From Candidatus Gastranaerophilales bacterium (GTDB lineage: Bacteria; Cyanobacteriota; Vampirovibrionia; Gastranaerophilales; Gastranaerophilaceae): a DNA stretch of 64,000 bases. Shown piece by piece: positions 16,442-25,332 of this stretch; within the stretch, counting starts at the first letter, position 1; each line of letters starts with the position of its first letter. The stretch is from the NCBI GenBank assembly GCA_944325895.1, contig CALVCA010000007.1, forward strand, positions 1 to 64,000. The letters run 5' to 3'. The position numbers and the translations under genes were made by a program. The notes beneath the pieces are model-generated. The model did no database searches. It saw only the letters and a program-made list of their open reading frames with translations, and was not told the DNA's origin.

Positions 16442-17354
16442 TTTTAGTCCTCCATAATGCTATTAAACCAAATAAAGTAATCTTTTTTTTGTATTTCCCT
16501 GAATAAATTTTAAATAAAGGGGTTTTCCAATAACTTGTTTCATAATTTAATTTGTCAGGTAAAATGATATTTTTTTCATGAGCAAATTCTATCATATCAG
16601 AATATGTCCAGGCTTTATCTGCTTTTTTCTTTCCGTCAATATCTTTTGATTTTACTATGGAATTACTTCTTTCTATATAGTGATATTTAGTGCCGGGAAC
16701 AGATACAATACTTTTTGCATAATAAATTGTTCGTATACAAAACGGAACGTCTTCAAATACTTTCCCTGCAGGAAATCTTAGATTATTATCTTCTATCAAA
16801 CTTCTTTTATAGAGTTTATTCCATACATAAAATATCCGATGAGTTTTGTCCTCACATATTTTGACTTTATCTTTTAATGATGTGACACATTTTTCTTTTT
16901 TGTATAATATGTTGTATTTTTTATATTTTATTTTATGTTTTAATATGCTGGTAACTCCAAAGTCTGCATTATATTTGCAAACAGCATTGTATAATTTTTC
17001 GTAATAATTTTCATCAACCCAGTCATCTGAATCAATAAATCCGATATATTCACTTTGGGCAATGTTAAGTCCCGCATTTCTTGCTTCTGATAACCCTTTA
17101 TTTTGCTGGGTAATGACTTTTACTCTTTTATCTTTTTCAAATAATTTTATTATTTCTCCTGTTTTGTCAGTTGAACCGTCATTTATAACGATTAATTCTA
17201 TATCTTTAAAAGTTTGTTTTATTAAGGATAAAAGGCAATCTCCTATATAAGATTCAACGTTATACGCAGGAATAATTACAGAAATAACAGGTTTTGAAAC
17301 AGGTTCTTTAATTGCAAATTTATCTATTTCCAGTTTTAATGATTCAATATCCAT
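16434..17354 (-). CDS. GT2-family glycosyltransferase
   Basis: A 306-residue family-2 glycosyltransferase. KPVISVIIPAYNVESYIGDC opens the GT-A domain, NDGSTDKTGEI and GFIDSDDWVDE (with the DxD-like metal site) follow, and EDVPFCIRTIY contains the expected ED of the acceptor-side region. No membrane anchor is visible. It is the promoter-proximal gene of the large minus-strand operon running through LicD, TagD, DUF115, legB, the amidotransferase, legC and legH. AAGGG lies seven bases before the ATG, and TGCTAAACT further upstream is a possible extended -10 element. The transferred sugar cannot be predicted. Confidence 0.8.
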   Translation of the reverse strand: MDIESLKLEIDKFAIKEPVSKPVISVIIPAYNVESYIGDCLLSLIKQTFKDIELIVINDGSTDKTGEIIKLFEKDKRVKVITQQNKGLSEARNAGLNIAQSEYIGFIDSDDWVDENYYEKLYNAVCKYNADFGVTSILKHKIKYKKYNILYKKEKCVTSLKDKVKICEDKTHRIFYVWNKLYKRSLIEDNNLRFPAGKVFEDVPFCIRTIYYAKSIVSVPGTKYHYIERSNSIVKSKDIDGKKKADKAWTYSDMIEFAHEKNIILPDKLNYETSYWKTPLFKIYSGKYKKKITLFGLIALWRTKND

Positions 17355-17431
17355 GAAAGCCCTTAAAAATTATGTCTTTAGTTTAGCACAAATATGATTT
17401 TTTGAATATTTACGGACATAAATTTTAACAA

Positions 17432-17503
17432 AGCGGACGACGGGACTCGAACCCGCGACGTCAACCTTGGGAAGGTTGCATTCTACCACTGAATTACATC
17501 CGC
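17432..17503 (-). tRNA. tRNA-Gly (anticodon CCC)
   Basis: The minus strand folds as a cloverleaf. The acceptor stem GCGGATG pairs with CGTCCGC. The anticodon stem CAACC/GGTTG encloses TTCCCAA, giving anticodon CCC (glycine, GGG codons). The T arm contains GGTTCGAGTCC. The 3' CCA is not encoded. The gene lies between the PtmE-like gene and the glycosyltransferase operon, both on the same strand. Confidence 0.9.
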
Positions 17504-17552
17504 TTAATTCTTTTATTATTATAACACAACTCTGTAATTTTGAAGTCTAATT

Positions 17553-18620
17553 CTAAAATTTTATAAACCTTATATCATCCTGAGCTTTTGCATAATTTTG
17601 TGCATTACCGATATCAAGCCAGTAGCCGCGTATCGGGAAATGGCTTACCTTTTTACCTTTTTCAATAAGTTTTTCCATTAAATCGGTAGAATCAAATTTT
17701 TCACCGGACGGAATATATTTGAGCATATCTTTGTTAATCAGATAGATACCGGCATTTGAGTAGTATGTAAAAGACGGTTTTTCTATTAATGAATTAATTT
17801 TCTTGTCTGTAGTATCTAAAATCCCGTACGGGATATTAATTCTTATATTAAAAGTTGCGATTGACATATCATCTTTGAAATTTTTATAATTTGTAAAGAA
17901 ATCATAAAAATCTATATTTGTTAATATATCTGCATTCATAACAAGAACATCATTGTTTTTAAATTCATCTATAAGTTTAACAGAACCGATTGTTCCGAGC
18001 GGTTGATTTTCTTCAATAAACTGTATATTGCAATCGCTGTAATGCTTCTCTATATAGCTAATAATCTTTTCCTTCAAGTGATTTACGGAAATGTATATAT
18101 TTGTTATTCCATAACTTAAAAGTCTGTCAATATTATGTGCTATAATCGGCTTGCCGTTAAGTTCAAGCAAAGGTTTTGGGGTATCATTTGTGTATGGTTT
18201 AAGTCTGACACCTTTGCCGCCTGCCATAATAACTGCATCAACAGGAACTACTGCCTTTAATTTCCTTAAGTCAATAAATTCTATCAATTGAAAATCTTCT
18301 GTAACCAAAGGAATCATCTTAAGATCCATATCTTTGTATAAATTAATTTTTTGGTAATCAGAGAGATTTTTTACATATTTAAAATCCCTGTGCATAACGC
18401 TTGTTACAGGATGGTTAAGAGTAATACCCTTAACCAGTCCGCGTCTTATATCTCCGTCAGTTAAAGAACCTACTATTTTTTGATTTTTATCAACGGCAAA
18501 CAGAACAAGCGGATGGCTTATGCCAAAACAGTTGATTTTCTCAATAGCTGTTTTAATAACATCACTGTCTTTTATAATATGTTGTGATATTAATTCTTGT
18601 TCACAAATGCCGTATTTCAT
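17553..18620 (-). CDS. ptmE: PtmE-like sugar-1-phosphate nucleotidyltransferase with tandem CBS domains
   Basis: A 355-residue protein. Two CBS repeats fill residues 1 to about 118 (SLTDGDIRRG is typical). The C-terminal domain is a nucleotidyltransferase starting at VDAVIMAGGKGVRLKPYT, with the pyrophosphorylase motif, and including ADILTNIDF with the metal-binding aspartate. The same architecture is PtmE of Campylobacter, the glucosamine-1-phosphate guanylyltransferase that starts the GDP-based legionaminic-acid route. No CMP-legionaminate synthetase (LegF) is seen in the window. TATAAT ends seven bases before the ATG, so the transcript is nearly leaderless. It is separated from the main glycan operon by tRNA-Gly. 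Confidence 0.78.
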   Translation of the reverse strand: MKYGICEQELISQHIIKDSDVIKTAIEKINCFGISHPLVLFAVDKNQKIVGSLTDGDIRRGLVKGITLNHPVTSVMHRDFKYVKNLSDYQKINLYKDMDLKMIPLVTEDFQLIEFIDLRKLKAVVPVDAVIMAGGKGVRLKPYTNDTPKPLLELNGKPIIAHNIDRLLSYGITNIYISVNHLKEKIISYIEKHYSDCNIQFIEENQPLGTIGSVKLIDEFKNNDVLVMNADILTNIDFYDFFTNYKNFKDDMSIATFNIRINIPYGILDTTDKKINSLIEKPSFTYYSNAGIYLINKDMLKYIPSGEKFDSTDLMEKLIEKGKKVSHFPIRGYWLDIGNAQNYAKAQDDIRFIKF

Positions 18621-18665
18621 ATTTTTGATTATACTATTTAATTATTTTTTGTCTATATATCAAGC

Positions 18666-19265
18666 TTAGTTGTGACAATGGTGATGTGCACCATGGCAAT
18701 GATGATGTTCACCTTGACAGTTATTTTGTCCTGTTGTAAGTGACGAATTCATATATGCTTTAACTGCTTCTTCTATATCCATTTCCGGACATCCTGCAAT
18801 AACTTTTACACCGTTTTGGGCGAAAATCCCTAAAGGTCGTCCGCCAATGCCTCCTGCAAGAACTATGTTTGCTCCTTGTTCTGATATCCAGCTTGCACTT
18901 TGGCAGCTTATACCTTCTTCAGGAATTTTATTTTCTATATTTAAAATTTCTTTTGTTTCAGGATTAACATCAACAAAAGTAAAAGATTCACAGTGTCCAA
19001 AATGTGAACATAACTTACCTTGTTCTGTAGGAATTGCAATTTTCATAATTTTATCTCCTTTAAATTTATCAATATTTGATTGTAATAAAATAGCACTTTC
19101 TAATGCTTCTGTTTCGCTTATATTGTGCTCTTTTGCATATGTTTTTAAAATGTTTATTATATTTGCATTTATTCTGCGATTATATGGTATTTTTTGCCGG
19201 CAAGATTTTTTCCTGCCTGCATTTAACCGTTTTCCGCCCCATTGTTTACTGCATTCATTTTTCAT
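18666..19265 (-). CDS. Ribbon-helix-helix/NifX-NifB-like domain fusion with His-rich tail
   Basis: A 199-residue protein. Residues 1 to about 73 begin KNECSKQWGGKRLNAGRKK and continue as a small ribbon-helix-helix-like region. From residue 74 (MKIAIPTEQGKLCSHFGHCE) it is a dinitrogenase-cofactor (NifX/NifB C-terminal, PF02579-type) domain. It ends in HHHCHGAHHHCHN, a likely metal-binding tail. The outer start is supported by TATAAT six bases upstream. A strong Shine-Dalgarno (AAAGGAG) sits just before the internal ATG at 19046, so a shorter 126-residue NifX-like protein may also be made. No nitrogenase genes are seen; such stand-alone domains are common in anaerobes and usually of unknown role. 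Confidence 0.65.
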   Translation of the reverse strand: MKNECSKQWGGKRLNAGRKKSCRQKIPYNRRINANIINILKTYAKEHNISETEALESAILLQSNIDKFKGDKIMKIAIPTEQGKLCSHFGHCESFTFVDVNPETKEILNIENKIPEEGISCQSASWISEQGANIVLAGGIGGRPLGIFAQNGVKVIAGCPEMDIEEAVKAYMNSSLTTGQNNCQGEHHHCHGAHHHCHN

Positions 19266-19277
19266 AGTGTAATTATA
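19266..19277 (-). promoter_or_regulatory. -10 element of the RHH/NifX-like gene, predicted leaderless
   Basis: Minus-strand TATAAT (19277-19272) is followed by TACACT and the ATG at 19265: six bases again. Confidence 0.55.
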
Positions 19278-19318
19278 AATTATATTTTTGATTTTGTCAA
19301 TACAAATTCAAAAATATT

Positions 19319-19675
19319 TTAAGAATTTTTGGTATTAGTTTTTTTATTTAAAATTTTCAAATATTCTTTATATGCACTTCCCCATTCAGCCATGCTGTCT
19401 AGTATGCTTGCCAAACTGTAACCGATATCTGTCAGAGTATACTCTACTTTTGGAGGAATTTGCTGATAAACTTTTCTTGTGACCAGTCCGCTTTCTTCCA
19501 TACTTCTTAAATTTGTGGTCAAGACTTTTTGAGTTATTGTTCCGAGGCTGTTTTTCAGCTCATTAAAGCGTTTTGTCCCCGCTAATAAATCTCGTATAAT
19601 CAAAACTTTCCATTTATTGTTTAAAAGTTTTAAAGTTGTTTCGACAGGACAAGCCGGCAATTCTTTTAAATTCAT
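19319..19675 (-). CDS. HxlR-family winged-helix regulator
   Basis: A 118-residue MarR-like HxlR protein. CPVETTLKLLNNKWKVLIIR is the family hallmark (an N-terminal cysteine followed by a xxxGxKWxxxIL-type helix). RFNELKNSLGTITQKVLTTN is the DNA-binding helix-turn-helix, and PPKVEYTLTDIG forms the wing. The single N-terminal cysteine often senses redox or electrophilic stress in this family. It is preceded by GGGAG and lies between a parvulin gene and the NifX-like gene on the same strand; its target is unknown. Confidence 0.85.
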   Translation of the reverse strand: MNLKELPACPVETTLKLLNNKWKVLIIRDLLAGTKRFNELKNSLGTITQKVLTTNLRSMEESGLVTRKVYQQIPPKVEYTLTDIGYSLASILDSMAEWGSAYKEYLKILNKKTNTKNS

Positions 19676-19689
19676 TTGTAACTCCCGGG

Positions 19690-20040
19690 TTATTTTTTGT
19701 CTGTTACTTTAATTAAATGCCAACCGAATTCAGTACCTACGGGTTCTGAAACTTCTCCTGCATTCATTTCAAAAGCAGCGTCTTCAAAGGGTTGAACCAT
19801 TTGTCCCCTGCCGAAATACCCTAAATCTCCGCCGTTTTGTCCGGACGGACAAAGAGAATAGGTCTTAGCATAGTATGCAAAATCTCCGCCGTTATCAATA
19901 TCTTTTTTAATTTGTAGTGCTTCAGAGCGGGTTTTTACTAAAATATGGCTTGCTCTGACTTGTTTTACGTCTTCAAATGCAAATGCTGTTGTGCATAAAA
20001 GCATAAAAATTGTTAATATTTTAGAGATTGTTTTCATCAT
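19690..20040 (-). CDS. Exported parvulin-type peptidyl-prolyl isomerase
   Basis: A 116-residue protein. Residues 1-21 form a signal peptide ending TTAFA. The rest is one parvulin domain: VRASHILVKTRSEALQI, GGDFAYYAKTYSLCPSGQNGG spelled here in part, LGYFGRGQMVQPFEDAAF and EPVGTEFGWHLIKV are all standard. It should catalyse proline isomerisation during folding of exported proteins in the periplasm. It lacks the SurA/PrsA chaperone arms, so it is a minimal PpiC-like enzyme. The HxlR gene begins 15 bases downstream, suggesting co-transcription. Confidence 0.88.
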   Translation of the reverse strand: MMKTISKILTIFMLLCTTAFAFEDVKQVRASHILVKTRSEALQIKKDIDNGGDFAYYAKTYSLCPSGQNGGDLGYFGRGQMVQPFEDAAFEMNAGEVSEPVGTEFGWHLIKVTDKK

Positions 20041-20127
20041 ATAATAATTCTATACTATTTTTTTAATAAATGCAATTAGTAAAAAAAATATAAGTTTGGC
20101 TATTTTTAAAATAAATTTGAAAAAATT

Positions 20128-20802
20128 TTAAATTTTAAACGGATAATTATTAGGGATCTTCCATCCGTTACGTGATATTAATGCTACGCAGCCTCGAGAA
20201 CCTGTGTTTTTACATTGTTCTAATTGTTGAGTTTCAGTATATGGATAAAAACTGTCAAATGGTATTATCCCGCCTCTTTCATTACTTGGATCCCTCGATA
20301 TTGTTCTTTCAAATACAAAAAGCTCTTTTCCATAAGGCATTGAGTTTGAAATTTCACTACCGCTCATTAACGCAGTATATGCTTTGTAATATTTTTTTTG
20401 ATTTGTATATGTAAAAACCCGACTATAAGAAAGCACTGCCATATCGCCGGAAGGGAAATATATCCCAACAAACATGTTTTGATTTACTTTGTTGGGTTTT
20501 TGCCCTTCTGCAATAATATAATACCCGCATTCATATTCAGCCTTTAAATACGGGGCAAGATATTTTTTATAAAAACTGCAGGAATCTTCACCGAAATCTG
20601 TCCATTGTCTTTCATCCCCATTTTCAGCGGCTGATAATTTAAATGCCTGATTAATTGTGCTGTAAAATCTTACCAAACCTGTTTCCAAACTCTTTTTACG
20701 ATATTCATATATCAAATTCGGTATTGTTAAAGCCGCAATTATTCCTATTATCCCAAGAGTTATTAATATCTCTGCCAAAGTGAAAGCTTTTTTAGTAATC
20801 AT
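20128..20802 (-). CDS. Type IV pilin-like/pseudopilin protein
   Basis: A 224-residue protein with a short leader (MITKKA) before FTLAEILITLGIIGIIAALT, a prepilin-peptidase site with glutamate at position 5. The globular part has paired cysteines (EQCKNTGSRGCVALISRNGW) and ends in KIPNNYPFKI, closely matching the pilin at 2081, so the two are paralogues. AAAGG precedes the ATG. Its likely -10 (TATAAT, minus strand 20848-20843) lies inside a perfect 22-base palindrome, so expression may be controlled by the divergent XRE gene. Confidence 0.75.
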   Translation of the reverse strand: MITKKAFTLAEILITLGIIGIIAALTIPNLIYEYRKKSLETGLVRFYSTINQAFKLSAAENGDERQWTDFGEDSCSFYKKYLAPYLKAEYECGYYIIAEGQKPNKVNQNMFVGIYFPSGDMAVLSYSRVFTYTNQKKYYKAYTALMSGSEISNSMPYGKELFVFERTISRDPSNERGGIIPFDSFYPYTETQQLEQCKNTGSRGCVALISRNGWKIPNNYPFKI

Positions 20803-20835
20803 TTTTGACCTTTAAATAATCATTTTAATATTTAT

Positions 20836-20857
20836 AATAATCATTATAATGATTATT
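20836..20857. promoter_or_regulatory. Perfect 22-base palindrome, candidate operator
   Basis: Two halves, AATAATCATTA and TAATGATTATT, are exact reverse complements. TATAAT occurs on both strands at the centre; the minus-strand copy is well placed for the pilin gene. It resembles Fur/PerR-type boxes in general form, but the adjacent XRE regulator is the nearer candidate binder. Confidence 0.5.
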
Positions 20858-20872
20858 TTTTATATTGTCAAA

Positions 20873-20887
20873 TGCTATCATGAATAA
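20873..20887 (+). promoter_or_regulatory. Extended -10 promoter of the XRE gene, predicted leaderless
   Basis: TGCTATCAT (20873-20881) is followed by six bases and the ATG at 20888. There is no Shine-Dalgarno. Confidence 0.5.
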
Positions 20888-21115
20888 ATGAAATATCCAA
20901 AATTAGTTGAATTTGGAAGAAATTTACGAATAGCAAGGTTAGTCAAAGGTTATTCAATGGAAAGATTAGCATCTCTTGCTAATTTAAATCCTACTCATAT
21001 CGGGAAAATTGAACGTGCTGAAATGGCACCGACTTTATTGACTATTTTATCTTTACTTGAAGCTTTGGAAGTGGACTTTAATTCACTTGTTTCTTATAGA
21101 AAGCCGCAATCTTGA
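20888..21115 (+). CDS. Small XRE-family helix-turn-helix regulator
   Basis: A 75-residue protein that is little more than one Cro/CI helix-turn-helix: NLRIARLVKGYSMERLASLA, then the recognition helix LNPTHIGKIERAEMAPT. It has no effector domain. It is divergent from the pilin gene, and the 22-base palindrome lies between them, so it may regulate the pilin and itself. The downstream 210 bases hold no gene I can support. They include complementary segments TAAGCC/GGCTTA (about 21138-21168) and GGGCA/TGCCC (about 21225-21290) that could form RNA hairpins of unknown meaning. Confidence 0.75.
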   Translation: MKYPKLVEFGRNLRIARLVKGYSMERLASLANLNPTHIGKIERAEMAPTLLTILSLLEALEVDFNSLVSYRKPQS

Positions 21116-21312
21116 TAAGCTTAAAAAAGGTAGGGGTAAGCCCCAAACTAACTTGATTGAGGCTTAGTACCCTATAACCAATGATAATTTGTAAAATCGT
21201 TATAATTACCATTAGGTTTTTACTGGGCATATTTTTGTTTTTCTAATTATTACGAGTGTGTGGATCGGGTTGTGACTGGTACTGCCCTTTTTAACTTATA
21301 ATAAATTTTTTG

Positions 21313-21327
21313 TGCTAAAATAGAATT
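21313..21327 (+). promoter_or_regulatory. Extended -10 promoter of the Nudix gene, predicted leaderless
   Basis: TGCTAAAAT ends at 21321. Six bases (AGAATT) precede the ATG at 21328, and no Shine-Dalgarno is visible. Confidence 0.6.
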
Positions 21328-21855
21328 ATGAATTTTGAAGAAAAGACATTGGATTATGAATATGTTTATGAGGGGAAAGTAATTGATGTTCGTCGTGATA
21401 ATGTTGAAATTTCAACCGGCAGAAAATCGGTCAGGGAAGTTGTTGAGCATTCAGGCGGAATTGTTATAGTAGCTCAAAAATCATCGGATTCGATTTTGAT
21501 GGTAAAACAATTCAGATATCCTATAAAAAAGACAGTCTTAGAGCTTCCGGCGGGTAAGCTTGAAAAGGGTGAAGAACCTTTTCCTGCCGCAAAAAGAGAA
21601 TTGGAAGAAGAAACAGGTTATAAGGCAAATTTTTGGCAAGATTTGGGTTATATCAATACAACCCCCGGATTTTGTAACGAAAAGCTTTATCTTTATTATG
21701 CATCGGATTTAGAATTTGTAGGAGAGCATCCGGACGAAGGTGAAATTATTCAATGTTTTGAATATAAACTTAATGAAATTTATGAAAAAATTAAAACAGG
21801 TGAAATTAATGATGCAAAAACGATTTGTGGTCTTATGAGGGCATTTAAATTATGA
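21328..21855 (+). CDS. nudF: Nudix hydrolase, ADP-ribose pyrophosphatase type
   Basis: A 175-residue Nudix protein. The Nudix box is GKLEKGEEPFPAAKRELEEE followed by TGY (Gx5Ex7REUxEExGU form). The N-terminal strands (YVYEGKVIDVRRDNVE) and VVEHSGGIVIVAQ match ADP-ribose pyrophosphatases, as does the proline-containing TTPGFCNEKLYLYYA segment about 15 residues after the box. It should hydrolyse ADP-ribose to AMP and ribose 5-phosphate. The next gene starts within its stop codon (ATGA overlap), so the two are co-translated. Confidence 0.85.
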   Translation: MNFEEKTLDYEYVYEGKVIDVRRDNVEISTGRKSVREVVEHSGGIVIVAQKSSDSILMVKQFRYPIKKTVLELPAGKLEKGEEPFPAAKRELEEETGYKANFWQDLGYINTTPGFCNEKLYLYYASDLEFVGEHPDEGEIIQCFEYKLNEIYEKIKTGEINDAKTICGLMRAFKL

Positions 21856-22655
21856 TTAAAATGGTCGCAACCGATATTGACGGTACTATATTAAAATGGA
21901 GTTTTCAGTTTAGTCCTTATGTAAAAAAATGTATAAAAGAGCTTGATGAATACGGAATTAAAGTAGTTCTTGTAACCGGAAGAATGCATTGTGCAACGGT
22001 TCATGTCGCAAGGGAATTAGGACTTCATACTCCGATAGTTTCGTATCAGGGAGGTTTGATAAAAGATGAAACAGGTAAAACGCTTTATCAAAAAGACTTA
22101 AGATCGGATTATGCAGTTCAAATAATTGATTGGGCAAGAAAAAATAACGTTCATTTAAATTTGTATTTGGATGACAAGTTATATGTTGAACATGATAATG
22201 AAATTGTTAAAGAATACACCGACGGCAGGTTTATAGATTATACGGTTTGTTCATTTGATGATTTAAAGATTGAAAACGTAAACAAACTTCTTGCAATAGA
22301 TTTAAAAGATGCGAATAAAGTTACAGGTTGGGTCAATGAATTAAGTGAAAAGTATCCTGGTTTGTATATTGTAAAATCAACACCGTATTTTTGTGAGATA
22401 GGCTCAAAAGAGGCGAAGAAATCTTCCGGAGTCAAATTTTTAGCTGATATGTGGGGGATTAAGCAGGAAGAAATTTTGACAATAGGTGATCAAAATAACG
22501 ATATTGAACTTTTAAAAGCCGGCGGCATTAAGGTTGCCATGGGTAATGCAACGGAAGAATTGAAAGAATGTGCTGATTATATAACAGACACTGTAGAAAA
22601 TGACGGTTTTGTAAAAGCGATTGAAAAGTTTATCCCTGTTATATCCGTAAAATAA
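21852..22655 (+). CDS. Cof-type HAD-superfamily phosphatase
   Basis: A 267-residue HAD hydrolase of the Cof/YidA (type IIB cap) group. Motif I is VATDIDGTIL, motif II VTGR, the motif III lysine lies in the EAKKSSGVKFL segment, and motif IV is TIGDQNNDIELL. These enzymes dephosphorylate small sugar phosphates and flavin or vitamin phosphates; the exact substrate is not predictable. It shares an ATGA overlap with the Nudix gene, so it may act on products of nucleotide-sugar turnover. Confidence 0.85.
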   Translation: MIKMVATDIDGTILKWSFQFSPYVKKCIKELDEYGIKVVLVTGRMHCATVHVARELGLHTPIVSYQGGLIKDETGKTLYQKDLRSDYAVQIIDWARKNNVHLNLYLDDKLYVEHDNEIVKEYTDGRFIDYTVCSFDDLKIENVNKLLAIDLKDANKVTGWVNELSEKYPGLYIVKSTPYFCEIGSKEAKKSSGVKFLADMWGIKQEEILTIGDQNNDIELLKAGGIKVAMGNATEELKECADYITDTVENDGFVKAIEKFIPVISVK

Positions 22656-22721
22656 CTTAATACAAATTATTTGTCATGACAATTTTTTTAAATTTATATT
22701 TTTTAAGTAAATATAGGGAAA

Positions 22722-25307
22722 ATGACAAATTTAATTTCAGATTACGTAAGTAAAGCTCATACTAATATTACAAATAATGAAGTACATGGTAAACCTGTAA
22801 ATGCCGGTGTTATCAATTCTCAAAATTTACGTGATGAATTTGTAAAATAGCACAAGAAAAACGGACTTTTTGAACGATTTTATAATTTTTTGAAGAATAA
22901 AACACACTTTGGCAGCGGTTCCCAAAAAGTTGAACAAAGTATACAAGATTATGAAAACGGTGTAAAAACAGAAGAAGAAATAAAAGAAGAAATACAAAAA
23001 TACAGAACTTCTCAAAAGAACAGCCAGCAGCTTTTAGGAGATGTTGTTGCAGCAACAACTGCTGCAGGTTCATATTTTGCTGTTACTAACGGTTTAAATA
23101 AGTTAAGAACAGTGACTGCGATTAATAAAGGCAAATTGACCGGATTAGTCGGAGCTGTGCTGAATGAAGGAGATAGTGAATCAAAATTTATTGGTAAGAT
23201 AAGTAAAATATTGAAAGGGTTAAATAAACGTTCAATTATCGGATTAGGTGCATTGATTGCTGCACTTAGTGCCGGAATTATGAAGCAGTTTGTTCTTGGT
23301 ATAAATCGTATCGGTTCAAAAGAATTCAAATTTGATAAAAAGAATAAACCTCCAAAGGAAGAAAGAAAACAAATACGAAAAGCTAAACGCAAAGAAAGAA
23401 CGAAGAATTTTTTGACCGGTGCTTTGAGCGGTGTATTTGCTCCGTTGATAGGTATTGCCGGAGGAATTGTAGGTGTGCCGGCATTTTTGGCAGCGAATTT
23501 TGGTACAAGATATTTAACTCAAAATAAGGATAAAAAATCTTTAAATGATTTTGCTGAAAAATATAAAGATAATGCTGTGATAAATACTGTTACCGCAGGT
23601 ATTATGGCAGTGCCGCTTTTGAAAAAAGCAAATTATTCAAAAGTTCTGAATAAAAATCTTGAAAAAGTTTTTGCCAAATTAAAAGATGTAAAACTTGAAA
23701 GTCCGTTTGAAAATAGTAAAACAGCTTATACTCAGCTTGAAGATACATTATTAAAATCAGAATCAATTAAAAGAATTATAGATGATAGGGCGATTAAAGA
23801 TGCCGATAAAATTCAACAACTTACAGAAGAAAATATTTTTGCAGCTAAATTTATACAAATATCGGATGCTTCGAAATATTCCAATCTGAGTTCCGCTTTA
23901 AGAGAAAATTGTCCTCCAACTAGAACAGTTGAAGAAGCAGCTGAATTTATTTCTAAAACTTTTGGTAAAAAATATGATGTAACAAAACAGCTCGGTGTTG
24001 GTACGGTTGCCGAAACTTATCTTGCAAAAGATACTGAAACAGGTAAAGAAGTTTGTATCAAGATTTTGAAAAAAGGAATTAATGCCGAAAAAATTGACAG
24101 GGATAAACTTAAATTTGCCGAATTAGTTAAATCTCAGGTTCAAGATCCTAAAGAACAGGAATATTTGTTGAGGAATCTTGATGATCTGGCAGAAGGTATA
24201 AGAAAAGAAGTTGATTTCACAAATGAAATGGAAGCTGCTAAAAATCTTAAACCTTATACAAAAATGGCAAATGTTGTTCAGCCTATTGAGGTAAAAGATA
24301 ATATTTATGTAATGGAAAAAGCAAACGGTATAAGTTTAAAAACATTACAGGAATTTATATCATTAAACTCTAAAAAGAAAAATCTTGAAAAACAGCTTAA
24401 AGAAGCTGAAGAAGGTATGAGTGCTTTTTTGCAATACGATATTAGAGAAATAGATGAACAATTAAAGGCATTACGGGCAAAATCACCTGATTTTAATTTG
24501 GACGGGTTGACCAGTAAAGAACTTAAAAAGCTTTTGTATGAATATATTCTTGTGAATACGGAACAATTCCATGCAATTAACAAAAACGGAAAAGTTTTGC
24601 ATGCGGATATTCACCCGGGTAATATATTTATTGATTTGGATGCTTTAAAATCCGGTAAAGGCAAACTTTTGATGCTTATTGATACCGGTAATACCGTTAA
24701 TATGTCTAAAGTTCAATCATTAAATGCCCTCAAGCTTACTCAATATATAAATAGAGGTAATGTTAAAGATATCACAAAATACGTTCTTGACGGGGCAGTC
24801 TTACCGGACGGTATGACAAAAGAGGCTGCTGTTGAGATTATGGAAAAAGAACTTAATAAATTTTTCTTTGACAATAATACAAAAATTGAATTAATGACAA
24901 ATGACAGTATGCTTAAATTAACATCAAATATTATGAGAAAATATAATATATTCCCGTCTGATACCCAGTTGAATTTTGAAAAAGCTAAAAAATCAGCCTT
25001 GAATTCATTCCAATCTTTCTTACAATCTTTCTTCCAAAAGAAATATTCAGGTATAGACGGTGATTCAAAAGTTGAAGTCGGTATAACAGCTGCAAAATTG
25101 ACTAAAGACGCGGGTGAAATGTTCTATAAATATGTATTAGCCGGAAAACTTCAGGATATGAGAAATTTGGGACAAATCGGCTTCAAAGAATTGTTAAGAC
25201 AAAATAAAAATATGTTAAAAACAAATAGTGAAGATTATTTAGTCTATAAGTTTAAACAACAGTTGAATGGTAAAACTCCTGATTTAGATACGATGTTCGA
25301 TGTTTAA
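22722..25307 (+). pseudogene. ABC1/AarF-type kinase-like protein with an in-frame amber codon
   Basis: From the ATG at 22722 (GGGA just upstream) one frame runs to 25307 with a single TAG at 22848-22850 (codon 43). The sequence on both sides reads as one protein (DEFVK, stop, HKKNGLFERF). Without the stop it is about 861 residues. Three hydrophobic segments lie in the N-terminal third. The ABC1/UbiB-like kinase domain shows VCIKILKKG (lysine strand), VMEKANGISL, HADIHPGN (usually HADPHPGN) and LLMLIDTGN. A TTG at 22890 could restart translation but has no ribosome binding site. ABC1 kinases are ATPases linked to quinone or lipid metabolism. Whether it is a fresh pseudogene, readthrough or two products is open. 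Confidence 0.7.
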
Positions 25308-25332
25308 TTATTTGTGTTAAAATATAAATGTT

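Noticed and set aside
22722-22850. Reassignment of TAG to a sense codon
   Set aside because: Another intact gene in the window (EndoQ-UvrD, 35960) ends at TAG, and only one gene shows an internal TAG. A mutation is simpler.
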